Part shown: piece after piece, positions 27,313 to 36,687 of the stretch
How positions within the stretch are numbered: the first letter of the stretch is position 1
Layout of the letters: every line of letters starts with the position of its first letter
Source: a virus
Strand: one strand, 5' to 3'
Virus record (IMG/VR): IMGVR_UViG_3300032282_004213
Span: 1 to 46,272 of that record
Length of the DNA: 46,272 nucleotides
Made by a program: the position numbers and the translations under genes
The notes under the pieces: model-generated
The model's input: the letters and a program-made list of their open reading frames with translations, nothing else
Databases searched by the model: none
What the model was told of the DNA's origin: nothing

Positions 27313-30102
27313 ATGTTTGCACCATCCATAAAATTTACTAATATATTGATAGAAAATGGTGGCAAACCTTTAGTTGTTTCTAACCCTCACATTGATTCTG
27401 ATGCTGAGACAACAACAAATACTGGTTCTCAAAATTTATATAAATTAACTATAAAATTCTCAATACTTGATCAATATAATGATAGTGGTGTTGCTTCTTG
27501 GATAGAAGATGAAGATGTTAGAAAATATATAAAATATAGTATATCTTACTATAAATCAAATGGAAGAATAACTACAAAATTAAATTCTATATTTGAAAAC
27601 ACAAACTTTGATTTAATTAGTTATTTAAAATATGATTCTAATGGAAATAGATATTATGAATATCCAATAACATATAAAATTGATGATTTTGTAAAAAATA
27701 TTCAAACACAAACAATAACAATAATACCATATTTTGATTTAAAAAATTATGTATTAGATAAAGGTTTGCCAAACAATAATATTACAAATGAATTTGGTAG
27801 ATCATTGATTGTAGAAGTTATTAGAAACTTTAATATTGTAAACTCTCAAAATATTATAAATAATTCAATTCTAGAAGATATAGTTAAAGTACCAATAAAT
27901 ACTTATTTTGTTAATTCATTAGAAAATCAATTAATTTCAATTATCGAATCAAACAAAACAAATAAAGATATATCACCATATTTTACAAATTTATTTATTT
28001 CTAAAGATGAATCAAATAAAAATCATATTTTATTTGGTATTGATAAAAAAAGAATAATAAGAACAAAATCACAAATAGGAAATTATGTTGATTCAATCGT
28101 TAATTCTACTGCTCTAAGAGAAGCTATTATAAATAATATTTTTATTAAAGATATTAAAATATTTAAAAATCAAGTTAAAAAAATTAATAGTATAAATAAA
28201 CTAGAAGAAGTAACAGATGATTACGTTGTTGTTGAAAATTCACAACAAAAAATAATTGAATTAAATGATAGTAACCAAGTCAATTTATTTATTGATTCAG
28301 ATCTTACTTATTATAATTTCATTGATGACGATGAAAGCAATGCAGAAAATAGTAGTTTTCAATACTCAATATATATAACTATTCAAGATTCTTTTAATGA
28401 AGTTCTTTATCAATTATATAACAATTTATTAAATGATATAAAAGTTTTAGAAAATTACTATAATTTAATATCAATACCTTATGCAAGCTCAGATAGTTTA
28501 ACTGTCATTAACCCACATATAGACTCTAGTTCTGAAACTTCTATTAGAACACGCTCTGTTGGTTACTATGATCTTAAGACAAATACATTTAAAAATGTAA
28601 CTTCTGATCTTATACCAAATCTTGAACAAATATCGTTGAATTTTTCTTCTTTATATTTTATGGTTTTCTCTTTAAATAAATCTATAATATTAGATGTTCT
28701 TGTTTATTCTTTGGCCCTTAAAGAAGAATTGGTAAAATCTTTATTTGTAAGTTCAACAGATGAACCAAGTTCAACATTATATGTGGTTTCTAAAACTATA
28801 GAATTGATAAAATCTTTTTCTTCAATAGTTGAAAGAACTTTTAAATTTAAATCTGTAGATATAGATAGCGAAACTTCATCCTTTTCTACTATTAAAATTG
28901 GAAGTTCCACTAACAATATTATAGAATTAAATTATGTGTTTCAAGATATTGTAACAAATAATTATTTTAATAATTTTAAAAGAAATAAATTTTTACTTAT
29001 CGAGCCTAGCTATGTAGATAATTATCCTTCCATTAATTCTTCAAAATTATCAAATTATTTATCTACAACAGCAGGTAATTTGCAACCAATACTTGATTCA
29101 AATTTAAACATAATATATGATAATTTTATTAATTTAAGTAATTCAACAAACATAGACAGTAAAGAGTTTAGATTACTTGTATCTTTTTTTAATAATTATT
29201 TAATATACTTAAATAAAAATTTAACAAATATTGATTTTGATTTAAGTGAAGAATATAATTTAACCTCTACAAGAGGAGAATTTTTAAAACCATACAAGTC
29301 TTTAGTATTGGATGTTCTACAAAAAAATAGTTTAAATGTAGAATCATTTAAAATTAATAAAATATTAGAAGTCACCAGAAACCCTGTACCAGAGCCATCG
29401 TTTACACAAACAGACCCTTTAACTTACTCTATACCAACTCCAAGAGAAACATTTGTAAATTCTTCACCAGTATTTGACATAGAATTGGATAATAAAAAAC
29501 GCGAATCAATTGAAAAATTATTAAATTATGTACTATCTTCTTACAACGATAACCAAGTCTTGACAATAGATTATAAACAATATGCCAAAAAAGATACTGA
29601 TTTAAGTAATTTTTATAACTTCTATATACCAAAATATCAAATAACATATCTTGAAAACTTTGGAAATTCTATAAAAGATAATAATTGGACTTCTTTAAAC
29701 CAAACTACATTTGCCAATATTCCATTACGATCTAGAGTGTTGTGCAGATTTGAACCTATATTGAATCAACTATCTTATGAAGTAAAAAATGTTATAAACA
29801 ATTTGCAAATTCCATATATGTATTTTATATTGTTTAAAGATAATACTCAATTTGGCTCAACAACATCTTCTTTGTTAAATGAAAGATTAGGAAATTTTAT
29901 AACTCCGCAAGAACGCAACGGCCCAGAAATAAATATGAATAATGAATTTATACAAGATAGAAATAATCAAACATATACGGAAAGAGAATCACAGTTTCCA
30001 AATCCTTCAAATAATGCTCCATTTGTAGAAGTACAAATAACAGCAGAACGTGAACCAAGATATTCTTTAGCAACAACTAGACCAAGGATCACTAGAAGGT
30101 AA
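27313..30102 (+). CDS. Large structural protein with internal NPHIDS duplication
   Basis: This 929-residue protein reads from ATG 27313. The TTG at 27304 would lie only three bases after the GGAGA ribosome site at 27296-27300, so ATG is preferred. It is Asn/Ile/Ser-rich with no known family recognised. A 25-residue block at residues 21-45 (core SNPHIDSDAET) is repeated at 397-421 (core INPHIDSSSET) with 13 identities by eye, suggesting an old duplication or two copies of a small binding element. The C-terminus is Pro/Arg-rich and looks disordered (EREPRYSLATTRPRITRR). Its role in the tail is inferred from position. Confidence 0.6.
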   Translation: MFAPSIKFTNILIENGGKPLVVSNPHIDSDAETTTNTGSQNLYKLTIKFSILDQYNDSGVASWIEDEDVRKYIKYSISYYKSNGRITTKLNSIFENTNFDLISYLKYDSNGNRYYEYPITYKIDDFVKNIQTQTITIIPYFDLKNYVLDKGLPNNNITNEFGRSLIVEVIRNFNIVNSQNIINNSILEDIVKVPINTYFVNSLENQLISIIESNKTNKDISPYFTNLFISKDESNKNHILFGIDKKRIIRTKSQIGNYVDSIVNSTALREAIINNIFIKDIKIFKNQVKKINSINKLEEVTDDYVVVENSQQKIIELNDSNQVNLFIDSDLTYYNFIDDDESNAENSSFQYSIYITIQDSFNEVLYQLYNNLLNDIKVLENYYNLISIPYASSDSLTVINPHIDSSSETSIRTRSVGYYDLKTNTFKNVTSDLIPNLEQISLNFSSLYFMVFSLNKSIILDVLVYSLALKEELVKSLFVSSTDEPSSTLYVVSKTIELIKSFSSIVERTFKFKSVDIDSETSSFSTIKIGSSTNNIIELNYVFQDIVTNNYFNNFKRNKFLLIEPSYVDNYPSINSSKLSNYLSTTAGNLQPILDSNLNIIYDNFINLSNSTNIDSKEFRLLVSFFNNYLIYLNKNLTNIDFDLSEEYNLTSTRGEFLKPYKSLVLDVLQKNSLNVESFKINKILEVTRNPVPEPSFTQTDPLTYSIPTPRETFVNSSPVFDIELDNKKRESIEKLLNYVLSSYNDNQVLTIDYKQYAKKDTDLSNFYNFYIPKYQITYLENFGNSIKDNNWTSLNQTTFANIPLRSRVLCRFEPILNQLSYEVKNVINNLQIPYMYFILFKDNTQFGSTTSSLLNERLGNFITPQERNGPEINMNNEFIQDRNNQTYTERESQFPNPSNNAPFVEVQITAEREPRYSLATTRPRITRR
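27373..27447 (+). repeat. First copy of 25-codon NPHIDS block
   Basis: Residues 21-45 of the protein encoded at 27313 contain NPHIDSDAET followed by a Thr/Ser-rich stretch and YKL. It aligns without gaps to the block at 28501-28575 with 13 of 25 residues identical by eye. Confidence 0.6.
28501..28575 (+). repeat. Second copy of 25-codon NPHIDS block
   Basis: Residues 397-421 of the same protein contain NPHIDSSSET, then T-R-S and YDL. The nucleotide sequences of the two copies differ at many positions, so this is an old protein-level duplication rather than a recent DNA repeat. Confidence 0.6.
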
Positions 30103-30105
30103 AAT

Positions 30106-30603
30106 ATGAGTTATTCAATATCTAAAATAAATTATTATATAAATAAAGTTTCTTTTGGTAATAACCAAACTACAAGAAACAACACTGATTTTGGTATATA
30201 CACACCATCAACAGAAGATACTAGCAGTTTACCTTTATCAGAAATATTAGTCGGACCACAAGTAGTATTCGCGGAACCATCAGTAACTGTAACGGTTGGC
30301 CCAGTTACAAGCAACCAATCTGGAGCACCAACAGGCAGTCCATTAAATGGACCAAGTTCTGTATTAGAGCAACAAAACATATTGAATAATAACAACGCTA
30401 GAGGACCAACAGGTAGTCCTTTGAATACACCAAATTCAGTATTAGAGCAACAAAATATATTGCCACAAGAAACTGTAGAAAGTAATGTAGCAAATATATT
30501 TTCTAACGTAAGAACAAGCAGGGCTAGAGAAGCAGTAAGAAACGCTCAACAAGCAGCAGAAAGAGCCTCAACAAATAATTTCGGAAGAGGTAATAGAAGA
30601 TAA
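30106..30603 (+). CDS. Small low-complexity protein with tandem repeat
   Basis: This 165-residue protein has three parts: an N-terminal third starting MSYSISKINYYINKVSFGNN, a middle with two copies of a 19-residue unit (PTGSPLNxPxSVLEQQNIL) at a 26-residue period, and a basic Arg/Ala-rich C-terminus (RAREAVRNAQQAAERAS). No family is recognised. It looks like an extended linker or chaperone-type tail protein wedged between two large structural genes. An AGAAGG site upstream supports the start, and its stop overlaps the next start (TAATG). The antisense frame here is a shadow of this gene. Confidence 0.58.
   Translation: MSYSISKINYYINKVSFGNNQTTRNNTDFGIYTPSTEDTSSLPLSEILVGPQVVFAEPSVTVTVGPVTSNQSGAPTGSPLNGPSSVLEQQNILNNNNARGPTGSPLNTPNSVLEQQNILPQETVESNVANIFSNVRTSRAREAVRNAQQAAERASTNNFGRGNRR
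30328..30462 (+). repeat. In-frame tandem repeat, 78-base period, two copies
   Basis: Copies at 30328-30384 and 30406-30462 encode the same 19-residue unit with substitutions at two positions (G/T and S/N). The third codon positions have partly diverged. The 21-base spacer encodes an Asn-rich linker. Confidence 0.75.
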
Positions 30604-32954
30604 TGGCAACACTACAAGAAATAGCTAATAAAGTAGTTGAAATAGGATTATCTGGAGATATTGATCCAATACGCTCTATCAAAGGAAAGTATAGGACAAT
30701 AGATGAAAATAATAATTTAATTAATTTTCAGACTGAAGATCTGGCATCAAAACTTTTTAATATATCAATATCTGACCCCGTAGAAGTGCCAATGTCTGGT
30801 ACTCTGTTCACCAATCAAAGCACTTTCAAAGTTAATAAAGAATTAGTATTCTTAACGTTTAATAACTCAAATATTTCAGAATTTCTTAGATCAATAGGAA
30901 TAAATGTAACTAGAGTTTTGGTAGAAGATTTTAAAGAAAAATTAAAATTAGCTATGTTAAACAAAATTGCTACCATAGATCTTTTTATTCCTCAAATAAA
31001 TCCAAAAATATTTGAAGAATATTCGTTTGATTATAAAACACCATATTCAAAAACAGAACAAGAAATATATAATTTTGGTCTTTGTGATTTCTATGATGTT
31101 AATTCAAACTATAACTTTTATGAAAAACAATATGAAAATTCTTTACCAAGTGTAAATGAAAAAATATTACCTAATCTTTATTTAACTCAAAAAACTAGTA
31201 GTTTTGCTACTCAACATAGTCAATTAGAAGTTCCTGGGTTTGCTGGGCCTGTGGCTTTGGTATCGGACTCTGACTTTACGAATGGATCTTATTTTGATTC
31301 TTGGGCATCTCAAGTAGACCCCTATATTAGTATATATCAATCTGTATACAACAAAACTATAAATCAAGTAAATTATTTTGCAATAAACAATGATTTTAAT
31401 TTTTTAGCTGACAACGATAATCGTAGAGAAAATTTTCCATTTTATAACAAAGTAAACTTTACTACAGATTTTGGCGATGTTGGTATTAACTCTTTAATCT
31501 ATGATTTAAATATTAATTGCTCTTTTATTAACACATGCTTAAAAGAAGGAATTAATACAGTTTTAACATTTGGTAATGGATCTCTTGGAGGACAATTAGA
31601 AAGATCTATAAACATTGTACAAGATAGTAATGTATCTTTTGATAATAATAATATTCCTCAAATAACTTACAGTTATGTAAAGAATGATTTTATTGGTTTA
31701 GAATTAGATTTTATGAATGTATTATCTTCTTCAATCTTTGATGGAAGTAGACCAACTGTGCCTATAGCAAATGGCACAACAACAGAACAAATACCTGTAA
31801 TTACATATCTAGACGAATGTTCAGACACTAATCAAAGTATTGCTGCTAAAACATTAAACTGGATATTGTCAAAAATTGAAGTAGGACAATTGGTAAACCC
31901 ACATTTCAGAAACTATAAACAAATATATAATGGTGATTTAACAAAAAATGAAACAACAATTTACAGTGTAAGAAAGCTATTAAATGGTGTAGTTCCAGTT
32001 CAGTCTTTATTGTTTATGAATCCTTTAGAAGTAAAAAATTTCTTATATTATGATACACAAATAAAATACAATCAAAACTATACTTATGAAGTAGATGCAT
32101 ATCAAGTTGTAATAGGTACTAACTATTACTTTGATGATTATGTATCAGAAGAAAATTTACTTATACTAGGTTGTTATTCAACTCCAACAATAAAAATAAT
32201 ACAAACAAAATATTTTAATAAAAATGTAATAGTTTGTGATTCCCCTCCTGTTCCATTGGATGTACAATTTATTCCTTATTTTGGAATAAATAACAAAATT
32301 TCATTTTATATGAATAATCAAGTTGCAAGACAAATTGCAGATCCAATTAAAATTTTTAATGAAGATCAACAATTTATAGATATTGCTAGAAGATCACAAC
32401 AAAAATTAACAGGACCAATTTTGTTTGAAACAGATGATACAACAACATTCTTTCAGATTTTAAAGTTAGAAACTAAGCCATCATCATATAGTGATTTTAA
32501 AAATGCAAGTATTACAAATGTTGCTCTGCTATCTGGTTCTTTCTCAGAAAGTTATTTAGAAACTATACAGCCAAATAAGTATTATTATTACACATTTAGA
32601 ACTGTAGATGTTCATAATCTAATATCTAATCCAACAGCAGTATATGAAATTAAATTAATTGATGATGCTGGTGCTGTTTATCCAGAAATAAACGTTATAA
32701 ATGAATTTGGTGAAATAAGAAAAAAAGAACCATATAAAATGCTTAAAAAATATTTACATATAGTTCCTTCAATACAACAATCCTATATTGACACAGAAGA
32801 TGAGTCTGAGAGTGCAAAAAATATTACAAATGTAAAGCTTGGAATTGCTGATGATACTATATGGAATAAGAAGTTTAAAATAAGATTGCGCTCCAAAGCT
32901 ACTGGAAAATTAGTAGATTTTAATATTGATTTTTTGAAAAATAAAATTAATTAG
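30603..32954 (+). CDS. Large tail structural protein, FN3-like C-terminal region
   Basis: This 783-residue protein has an N-terminus MATLQEIANKVVEIGLSGDI and no recognised family. A region near residues 610-700 (beginning LTGPILFETDDTTTFFQILK, then YYYYTFRTVDVHNLISNPT) has the strand pattern of a fibronectin type III or related Ig-like domain. This is common in tail proteins that bind surfaces. No transmembrane or catalytic motif is visible. The start overlaps the preceding stop (TAATG). It is the last gene before the one clear intergenic late-promoter match, so it may end an upstream transcription segment. Confidence 0.6.
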   Translation: MATLQEIANKVVEIGLSGDIDPIRSIKGKYRTIDENNNLINFQTEDLASKLFNISISDPVEVPMSGTLFTNQSTFKVNKELVFLTFNNSNISEFLRSIGINVTRVLVEDFKEKLKLAMLNKIATIDLFIPQINPKIFEEYSFDYKTPYSKTEQEIYNFGLCDFYDVNSNYNFYEKQYENSLPSVNEKILPNLYLTQKTSSFATQHSQLEVPGFAGPVALVSDSDFTNGSYFDSWASQVDPYISIYQSVYNKTINQVNYFAINNDFNFLADNDNRRENFPFYNKVNFTTDFGDVGINSLIYDLNINCSFINTCLKEGINTVLTFGNGSLGGQLERSINIVQDSNVSFDNNNIPQITYSYVKNDFIGLELDFMNVLSSSIFDGSRPTVPIANGTTTEQIPVITYLDECSDTNQSIAAKTLNWILSKIEVGQLVNPHFRNYKQIYNGDLTKNETTIYSVRKLLNGVVPVQSLLFMNPLEVKNFLYYDTQIKYNQNYTYEVDAYQVVIGTNYYFDDYVSEENLLILGCYSTPTIKIIQTKYFNKNVIVCDSPPVPLDVQFIPYFGINNKISFYMNNQVARQIADPIKIFNEDQQFIDIARRSQQKLTGPILFETDDTTTFFQILKLETKPSSYSDFKNASITNVALLSGSFSESYLETIQPNKYYYYTFRTVDVHNLISNPTAVYEIKLIDDAGAVYPEINVINEFGEIRKKEPYKMLKKYLHIVPSIQQSYIDTEDESESAKNITNVKLGIADDTIWNKKFKIRLRSKATGKLVDFNIDFLKNKIN

Positions 32955-32962
32955 AATATTTA

Positions 32963-32970
32963 TATAAATA
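32963..32970 (+). promoter_or_regulatory. T4-type late promoter motif TATAAATA
   Basis: A perfect match to the T4 late promoter -10 element, TATAAATA, lies in the 41-base gap between two genes, 26 bases before the ATG at 32996. An AGAGG ribosome site at 32984-32988 leaves room for a start of transcription near 32976-32978. The window carries a gp55-like sigma factor, the protein that reads this motif in T4. Matches to the same 8-mer elsewhere fall inside coding regions and are expected by chance in such A+T-rich DNA, so the intergenic position is the main support. Confidence 0.6.
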
Positions 32971-32995
32971 CACTATTTATGAAAGAGGTAATAAC

Positions 32996-33913
32996 ATGGG
33001 TTTCTTAGATAATAGCGGCGATATTATATTAGACGCAGTATTAACAGATGCTGGTAGAGCAAGACTAGCAAGAGCAGATGGTTCTTTTCAAATAGCAAAA
33101 TTTGCATTTGGAGATGATGAAATTAATTATGGTTCTTATAACAAGAATCACCCATCTGGTTCAGCATATTATGATTTAGATATTCTACAAACCCCTGTCT
33201 TTGAAGCTTTTACCAATAATACATCAATTTTGAAATACAAGCTTCAATCAATCTCAAGAACAAATTTACTTTATTTACCAGTATTAAAACTAAATACCGT
33301 AAACGATGGTGGTTCTAACGATTATACGGCTGATCGTTCATCAAACAATTATGTTGTTGCTTGTGACGAAGTTACAGAAACTTCTTTTGGTACAACAGAG
33401 GGTGTAATAAAAGGAGTATCAGTATCTTCAAAATATATTGTTGTTGATCAAGGTTTAGATACAAATGAGATATCTAGAACCTTTACTATAGATTCAGACT
33501 TAAAAGAAACACAATATTTAATAGAAATTGATAATAGATTTGGTTCAATAATATACAATTCAACATTAGCTACTTTGTCTTTTATTGATGATGATAATGT
33601 TGCAAGCTATTATTTATCAACTGCCGATTCACCATTCGTCACATCAATTTCATTACCTTCGTCAACCAATCAAAATAGTTCAATTTTAGGACCAGTTGGA
33701 ACAAGATTAAAATTTGCTATTAGAGCTTCACTTGATCTTAATAGTAGCACATTTTTATTTACACAATTAGGTACAGTTTCTGGACCTGGAGTATTACTTG
33801 GTACTGGCACTGATTCTTATTATGTAATATCAACTAATATAAAAGTCACTGGGGTTACCACTGGTTATTCAATAAATATTCCAGTTAGATTTGCAAAGAA
33901 AATAGTAGTATAA
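32996..33913 (+). CDS. Virion structural protein with shared N-terminal domain
   Basis: This 305-residue protein begins MGFLDNSGDIILDAVLTDAG and then ARLARADGSFQIAKFAFGDD. The block is shared with the gene at 26246 and, from memory, with tail proteins of many aquatic T4-like phages. The C-terminal two thirds are beta-rich, with an Ig-like end (VTGVTTGYSINIPVRFAKK). The gene has a good AGAGG ribosome site and its own candidate late promoter, which would fit a protein needed in many copies. Whether it is a fibre, collar or tail-surface protein cannot be told from sequence. Confidence 0.65.
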   Translation: MGFLDNSGDIILDAVLTDAGRARLARADGSFQIAKFAFGDDEINYGSYNKNHPSGSAYYDLDILQTPVFEAFTNNTSILKYKLQSISRTNLLYLPVLKLNTVNDGGSNDYTADRSSNNYVVACDEVTETSFGTTEGVIKGVSVSSKYIVVDQGLDTNEISRTFTIDSDLKETQYLIEIDNRFGSIIYNSTLATLSFIDDDNVASYYLSTADSPFVTSISLPSSTNQNSSILGPVGTRLKFAIRASLDLNSSTFLFTQLGTVSGPGVLLGTGTDSYYVISTNIKVTGVTTGYSINIPVRFAKKIVV

Positions 33914-33932
33914 TAAAAACAAGGATATAAAC

Positions 33933-34952
33933 ATGGCGACAACTTTTAAAACATTATCAACATCAGATGTAACAAGTACAAAAACTTTACTTCATGAGGT
34001 AATTCCACTTACTGGAACCATAGTGTCTGGTACTTACTCAGATAATAATATTAAGAACTATTCGCATGGATTGTTCCAAAGTGTATATGATTATCCTTAT
34101 TTAAGCTCCTCTGCAAATCACATATTTGATATAACGGTAGGCTATTCTTCAGCTAATTCTTTATCAAGTTCTACAAATACACAAAATTCTAAAAAAATAA
34201 ACATTTATAATCAAATGGCACAAGTTTTGGTTGGACACGATGTAACTGGAACTATCATGGCATTTGACCAAAATGGTGATATTACTAGCGGTGAAACTAA
34301 ATTTAGAGAATGTTATTTTATGTCTTTTGCTAGATTACTTGCAAAAGATGAAATTAAAAAAGGCTCTTTTACTTTAACATTAGGTACTGGATCTTCTACT
34401 ACACCATTTGCTGGAACTAAAACATTATCTGATTATAATGCAGCAAATGCTTTCAAAGTCAATTCACCAGCAGGAGAATATGGTCTACTATACACATCTT
34501 CTGCTGACGCTGGAACAACTTCATTGGCCGTTGGTCATGTTTACTACCAAGCTGGTATTGCCGTCCTTACAGCCTCTGTATTTGAAAGTGCCAATTTTAG
34601 CGGATCATTCTCTAGAACTGATTCCCTTACTGGCTCTACCATACAACAGTTATCAGACACACTCAGAAAAAGAATTCAAAATGTTCAATTTAACAACACT
34701 ACAGAATTAAACTCAACAATTTATTTCTGTCGCGCTTCTCATAATGAGTTTAATTATTCTTCTAATCCAACATATCTTTCTTCAAGTAAGATTGTTGTAA
34801 AGAATACTTCAACAGATTCTCCAGTTTCTTACATAACAACTGTTGGTTTATATTCTGCTGATAATGAACTTTTAGCTGTAGCAAAACTTTCTGAACCTTT
34901 AAGAAAAGATCCAACAAACGAACTTACAGTAAGAGTAAGATTAGACTACTAA
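33933..34952 (+). CDS. Virion structural protein, paralogue of the next gene
   Basis: This 339-residue protein starts MATTFKTLSTSDVTSTKTLL with an AAGGA site upstream. Three blocks recur in the gene that follows: IKKGSFTLTLGTG, the VYYQAGIAVLTAS strand pair, and a C-terminal domain with NYSSNPTYL and VGLYSADNELLAVAKLSEPL ending in a VRVRLDY-type strand. The composition is Ser/Thr-rich and beta-rich. It probably forms a virion surface or fibre-like element together with its neighbours. No family name is assigned. Confidence 0.63.
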   Translation: MATTFKTLSTSDVTSTKTLLHEVIPLTGTIVSGTYSDNNIKNYSHGLFQSVYDYPYLSSSANHIFDITVGYSSANSLSSSTNTQNSKKINIYNQMAQVLVGHDVTGTIMAFDQNGDITSGETKFRECYFMSFARLLAKDEIKKGSFTLTLGTGSSTTPFAGTKTLSDYNAANAFKVNSPAGEYGLLYTSSADAGTTSLAVGHVYYQAGIAVLTASVFESANFSGSFSRTDSLTGSTIQQLSDTLRKRIQNVQFNNTTELNSTIYFCRASHNEFNYSSNPTYLSSSKIVVKNTSTDSPVSYITTVGLYSADNELLAVAKLSEPLRKDPTNELTVRVRLDY

Positions 34953-34956
34953 TGAT

Positions 34957-36132
34957 ATGTCAATATATAAATTTAAAAATTCAGATATTTTATTAAATTA
35001 TGTAAAAACTTATCCACAAAACAATTTTTTTATTTATAATTCTAAAGCATACTATAACTATAAACCACAAATCAGTGGTGCTTTTACTAGTTCAATAACG
35101 TGTGTAGAACCTGGATTTGTGAGTCTGTATGAGTTAAATATAGATAGAAATGAAACACAAACTGGTTTTATATATCCATTTATAACAAAAAATGGTACGT
35201 TAAGTTCATTTAAAACAGTAACAACAACCGAGTTTGATAGTGAATTTGATTATGGTGATACAATTACTGGCTCTTATCCTTTGTCTTCTAGTTTGTATAG
35301 AAACTACTATCAAATTGGACAGTCTAGACCGCACATAAACTCATTAGAAAATACTTTAAATTATTATAAGAATATTTCTACTCATTATTCTTATTCTTCT
35401 TCTTTAGGAAATAAAGCTAATCAAGAATTAACTTTAATAAGTATACCATCAATATTTTTTGGAAAACAAATAAAAAAGCGTTCTGTAAAATTAGATTTTT
35501 ATATTACTGGTTCTTTAATAGGAACTTTAGAAGATAAAAATGCAAATGGTGAATTAATTCAAACAGCTCCTTATGGTTCAACTGGGTCTGGTTCTACTGC
35601 TGGTGTTGTATTATACAACGAAGGTTTTATTATCTTAACTGGCTCTTGGAAGCTTGAAAATGGTATAGCTAGAGATTATATTAGTGATACAGATAATCTT
35701 TTAACATCTTCTTGGATATATTTTGGAAATGGAATAAATGGTGATATAAAGACCCAAGCAGGTAGTTTGTCAGATGTATCTTATAATTTATATTTTGAAG
35801 GAACACACACTATTCCAACAATAACTTTATTTGCACACGCACCAAGAGGAGAGTTGAATCATTCAAACAATCCAACTTATATAAAGTATTCTACTTCTAG
35901 TTCGTTTGCAACAAGTTCTACTTCTTTTGTTGAAAGTAATGTTTTAGAAATTAAAAACACAGTTTACTCACAGTATGACGAACCAACTGGATCTTTTCAA
36001 AAACAAACATTTATAAGTAAAGTTGGAATATACGATGAAAATAAAAATCTTATAGGTATTGCAAAATTAGCTAAACCAGTTAAAAAGACTGAAGAAAGAG
36101 ACTTAACTTTTAAACTTAAAATTGATTTGTAG
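34957..36132 (+). CDS. Virion structural protein, paralogue of the preceding gene
   Basis: This 391-residue protein has the blocks IKKRSVKLDFYITG, GVVLYNEGFIILTGSW, NHSNNPTYIKYS and VGIYDENKNLIGIAKLAKPV, ending FKLKIDL. They appear in the same order as the related blocks of the preceding protein, so the two genes are tandem paralogues. The N-terminal 140 residues differ between them, consistent with different attachment or partner domains. It closes the tail region and is followed seven bases later by the resolvase gene. Confidence 0.63.
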   Translation: MSIYKFKNSDILLNYVKTYPQNNFFIYNSKAYYNYKPQISGAFTSSITCVEPGFVSLYELNIDRNETQTGFIYPFITKNGTLSSFKTVTTTEFDSEFDYGDTITGSYPLSSSLYRNYYQIGQSRPHINSLENTLNYYKNISTHYSYSSSLGNKANQELTLISIPSIFFGKQIKKRSVKLDFYITGSLIGTLEDKNANGELIQTAPYGSTGSGSTAGVVLYNEGFIILTGSWKLENGIARDYISDTDNLLTSSWIYFGNGINGDIKTQAGSLSDVSYNLYFEGTHTIPTITLFAHAPRGELNHSNNPTYIKYSTSSSFATSSTSFVESNVLEIKNTVYSQYDEPTGSFQKQTFISKVGIYDENKNLIGIAKLAKPVKKTEERDLTFKLKIDL

Positions 36133-36138
36133 GTAAAT

Positions 36139-36669
36139 ATGAAACCTGGAATATTAGGGCTTGATGTAAGTTCTTCCAAAATAGGGATTGCCGTTTTGGG
36201 TGAAGATAGAAAGATATTAACATCTGAAGTTATAAAATTAAAATCTGACGATTCATTAGAGAATCGTGCTTTGATGTTAGAAAATAAGTTAGAAAAATTA
36301 AAAAAGTTTTATTTTATTGAAGACATATATGTTGAAGAACCATTTATAGCTTTTGGTGGTGGAAAAACAACCGCACAGACTATGGCAACTCTTCAAAGAT
36401 TTAATGGAATGTGCTGTTATACCGTTTACAGAGTGTTTGATAAATCACCAAATATGGTTCAAGTTAGAAGTGCAAGAAGTAAATTAGGAATTAAAATACC
36501 TAAAGGAACTGCACAAAAAGATTCTAAAAAGTACATAATTGAGTATGTCGAAAAGAACCACCCAGAATTTAAATATAATTTAACAGTTCACGGTAATCCA
36601 CAACCAGGAACAGATGATAGAGCCGATGCAATTGTTATTGCTCTATACGGGCTTGACCAACAAGTTTAA
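36139..36669 (+). CDS. RuvC-like Holliday junction resolvase
   Basis: This 176-residue RNase H-fold nuclease would cut four-way DNA junctions and branches before packaging. The acidic catalytic set is visible: Asp9 in GILGLDVSSSKIGIAV, Glu66/Glu67 in IYVEEPFIAFGGG, and Asp159, Asp160 and Asp163 in TDDRADAIVIAL. T4 uses the unrelated endonuclease VII (gp49) for this, so this is a functional replacement, as in several other large phages. Its neighbours primase and Mre11-Rad50 form a DNA metabolism group. Short hairpins in the first 130 bases were judged weak. Confidence 0.82.
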   Translation: MKPGILGLDVSSSKIGIAVLGEDRKILTSEVIKLKSDDSLENRALMLENKLEKLKKFYFIEDIYVEEPFIAFGGGKTTAQTMATLQRFNGMCCYTVYRVFDKSPNMVQVRSARSKLGIKIPKGTAQKDSKKYIIEYVEKNHPEFKYNLTVHGNPQPGTDDRADAIVIALYGLDQQV

Positions 36670-36687
36670 CAATGCTATGATTGATTC

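Noticed and set aside
30328-30462. Repeated units as a possible CRISPR or DNA iteron
   Set aside because: There are only two copies, in frame, conserved at the protein level more than at the DNA level.
36248-36267. 7-bp inverted repeat near the start of the resolvase gene
   Set aside because: The stem is short with no U-tract after it; not comparable with the 11-12-bp repeats at 4469 and 40791.
36676-36681. TATGAT as a -10 box before the primase
   Set aside because: There is no recognisable -35 element and transcription would start at or past the ATG.
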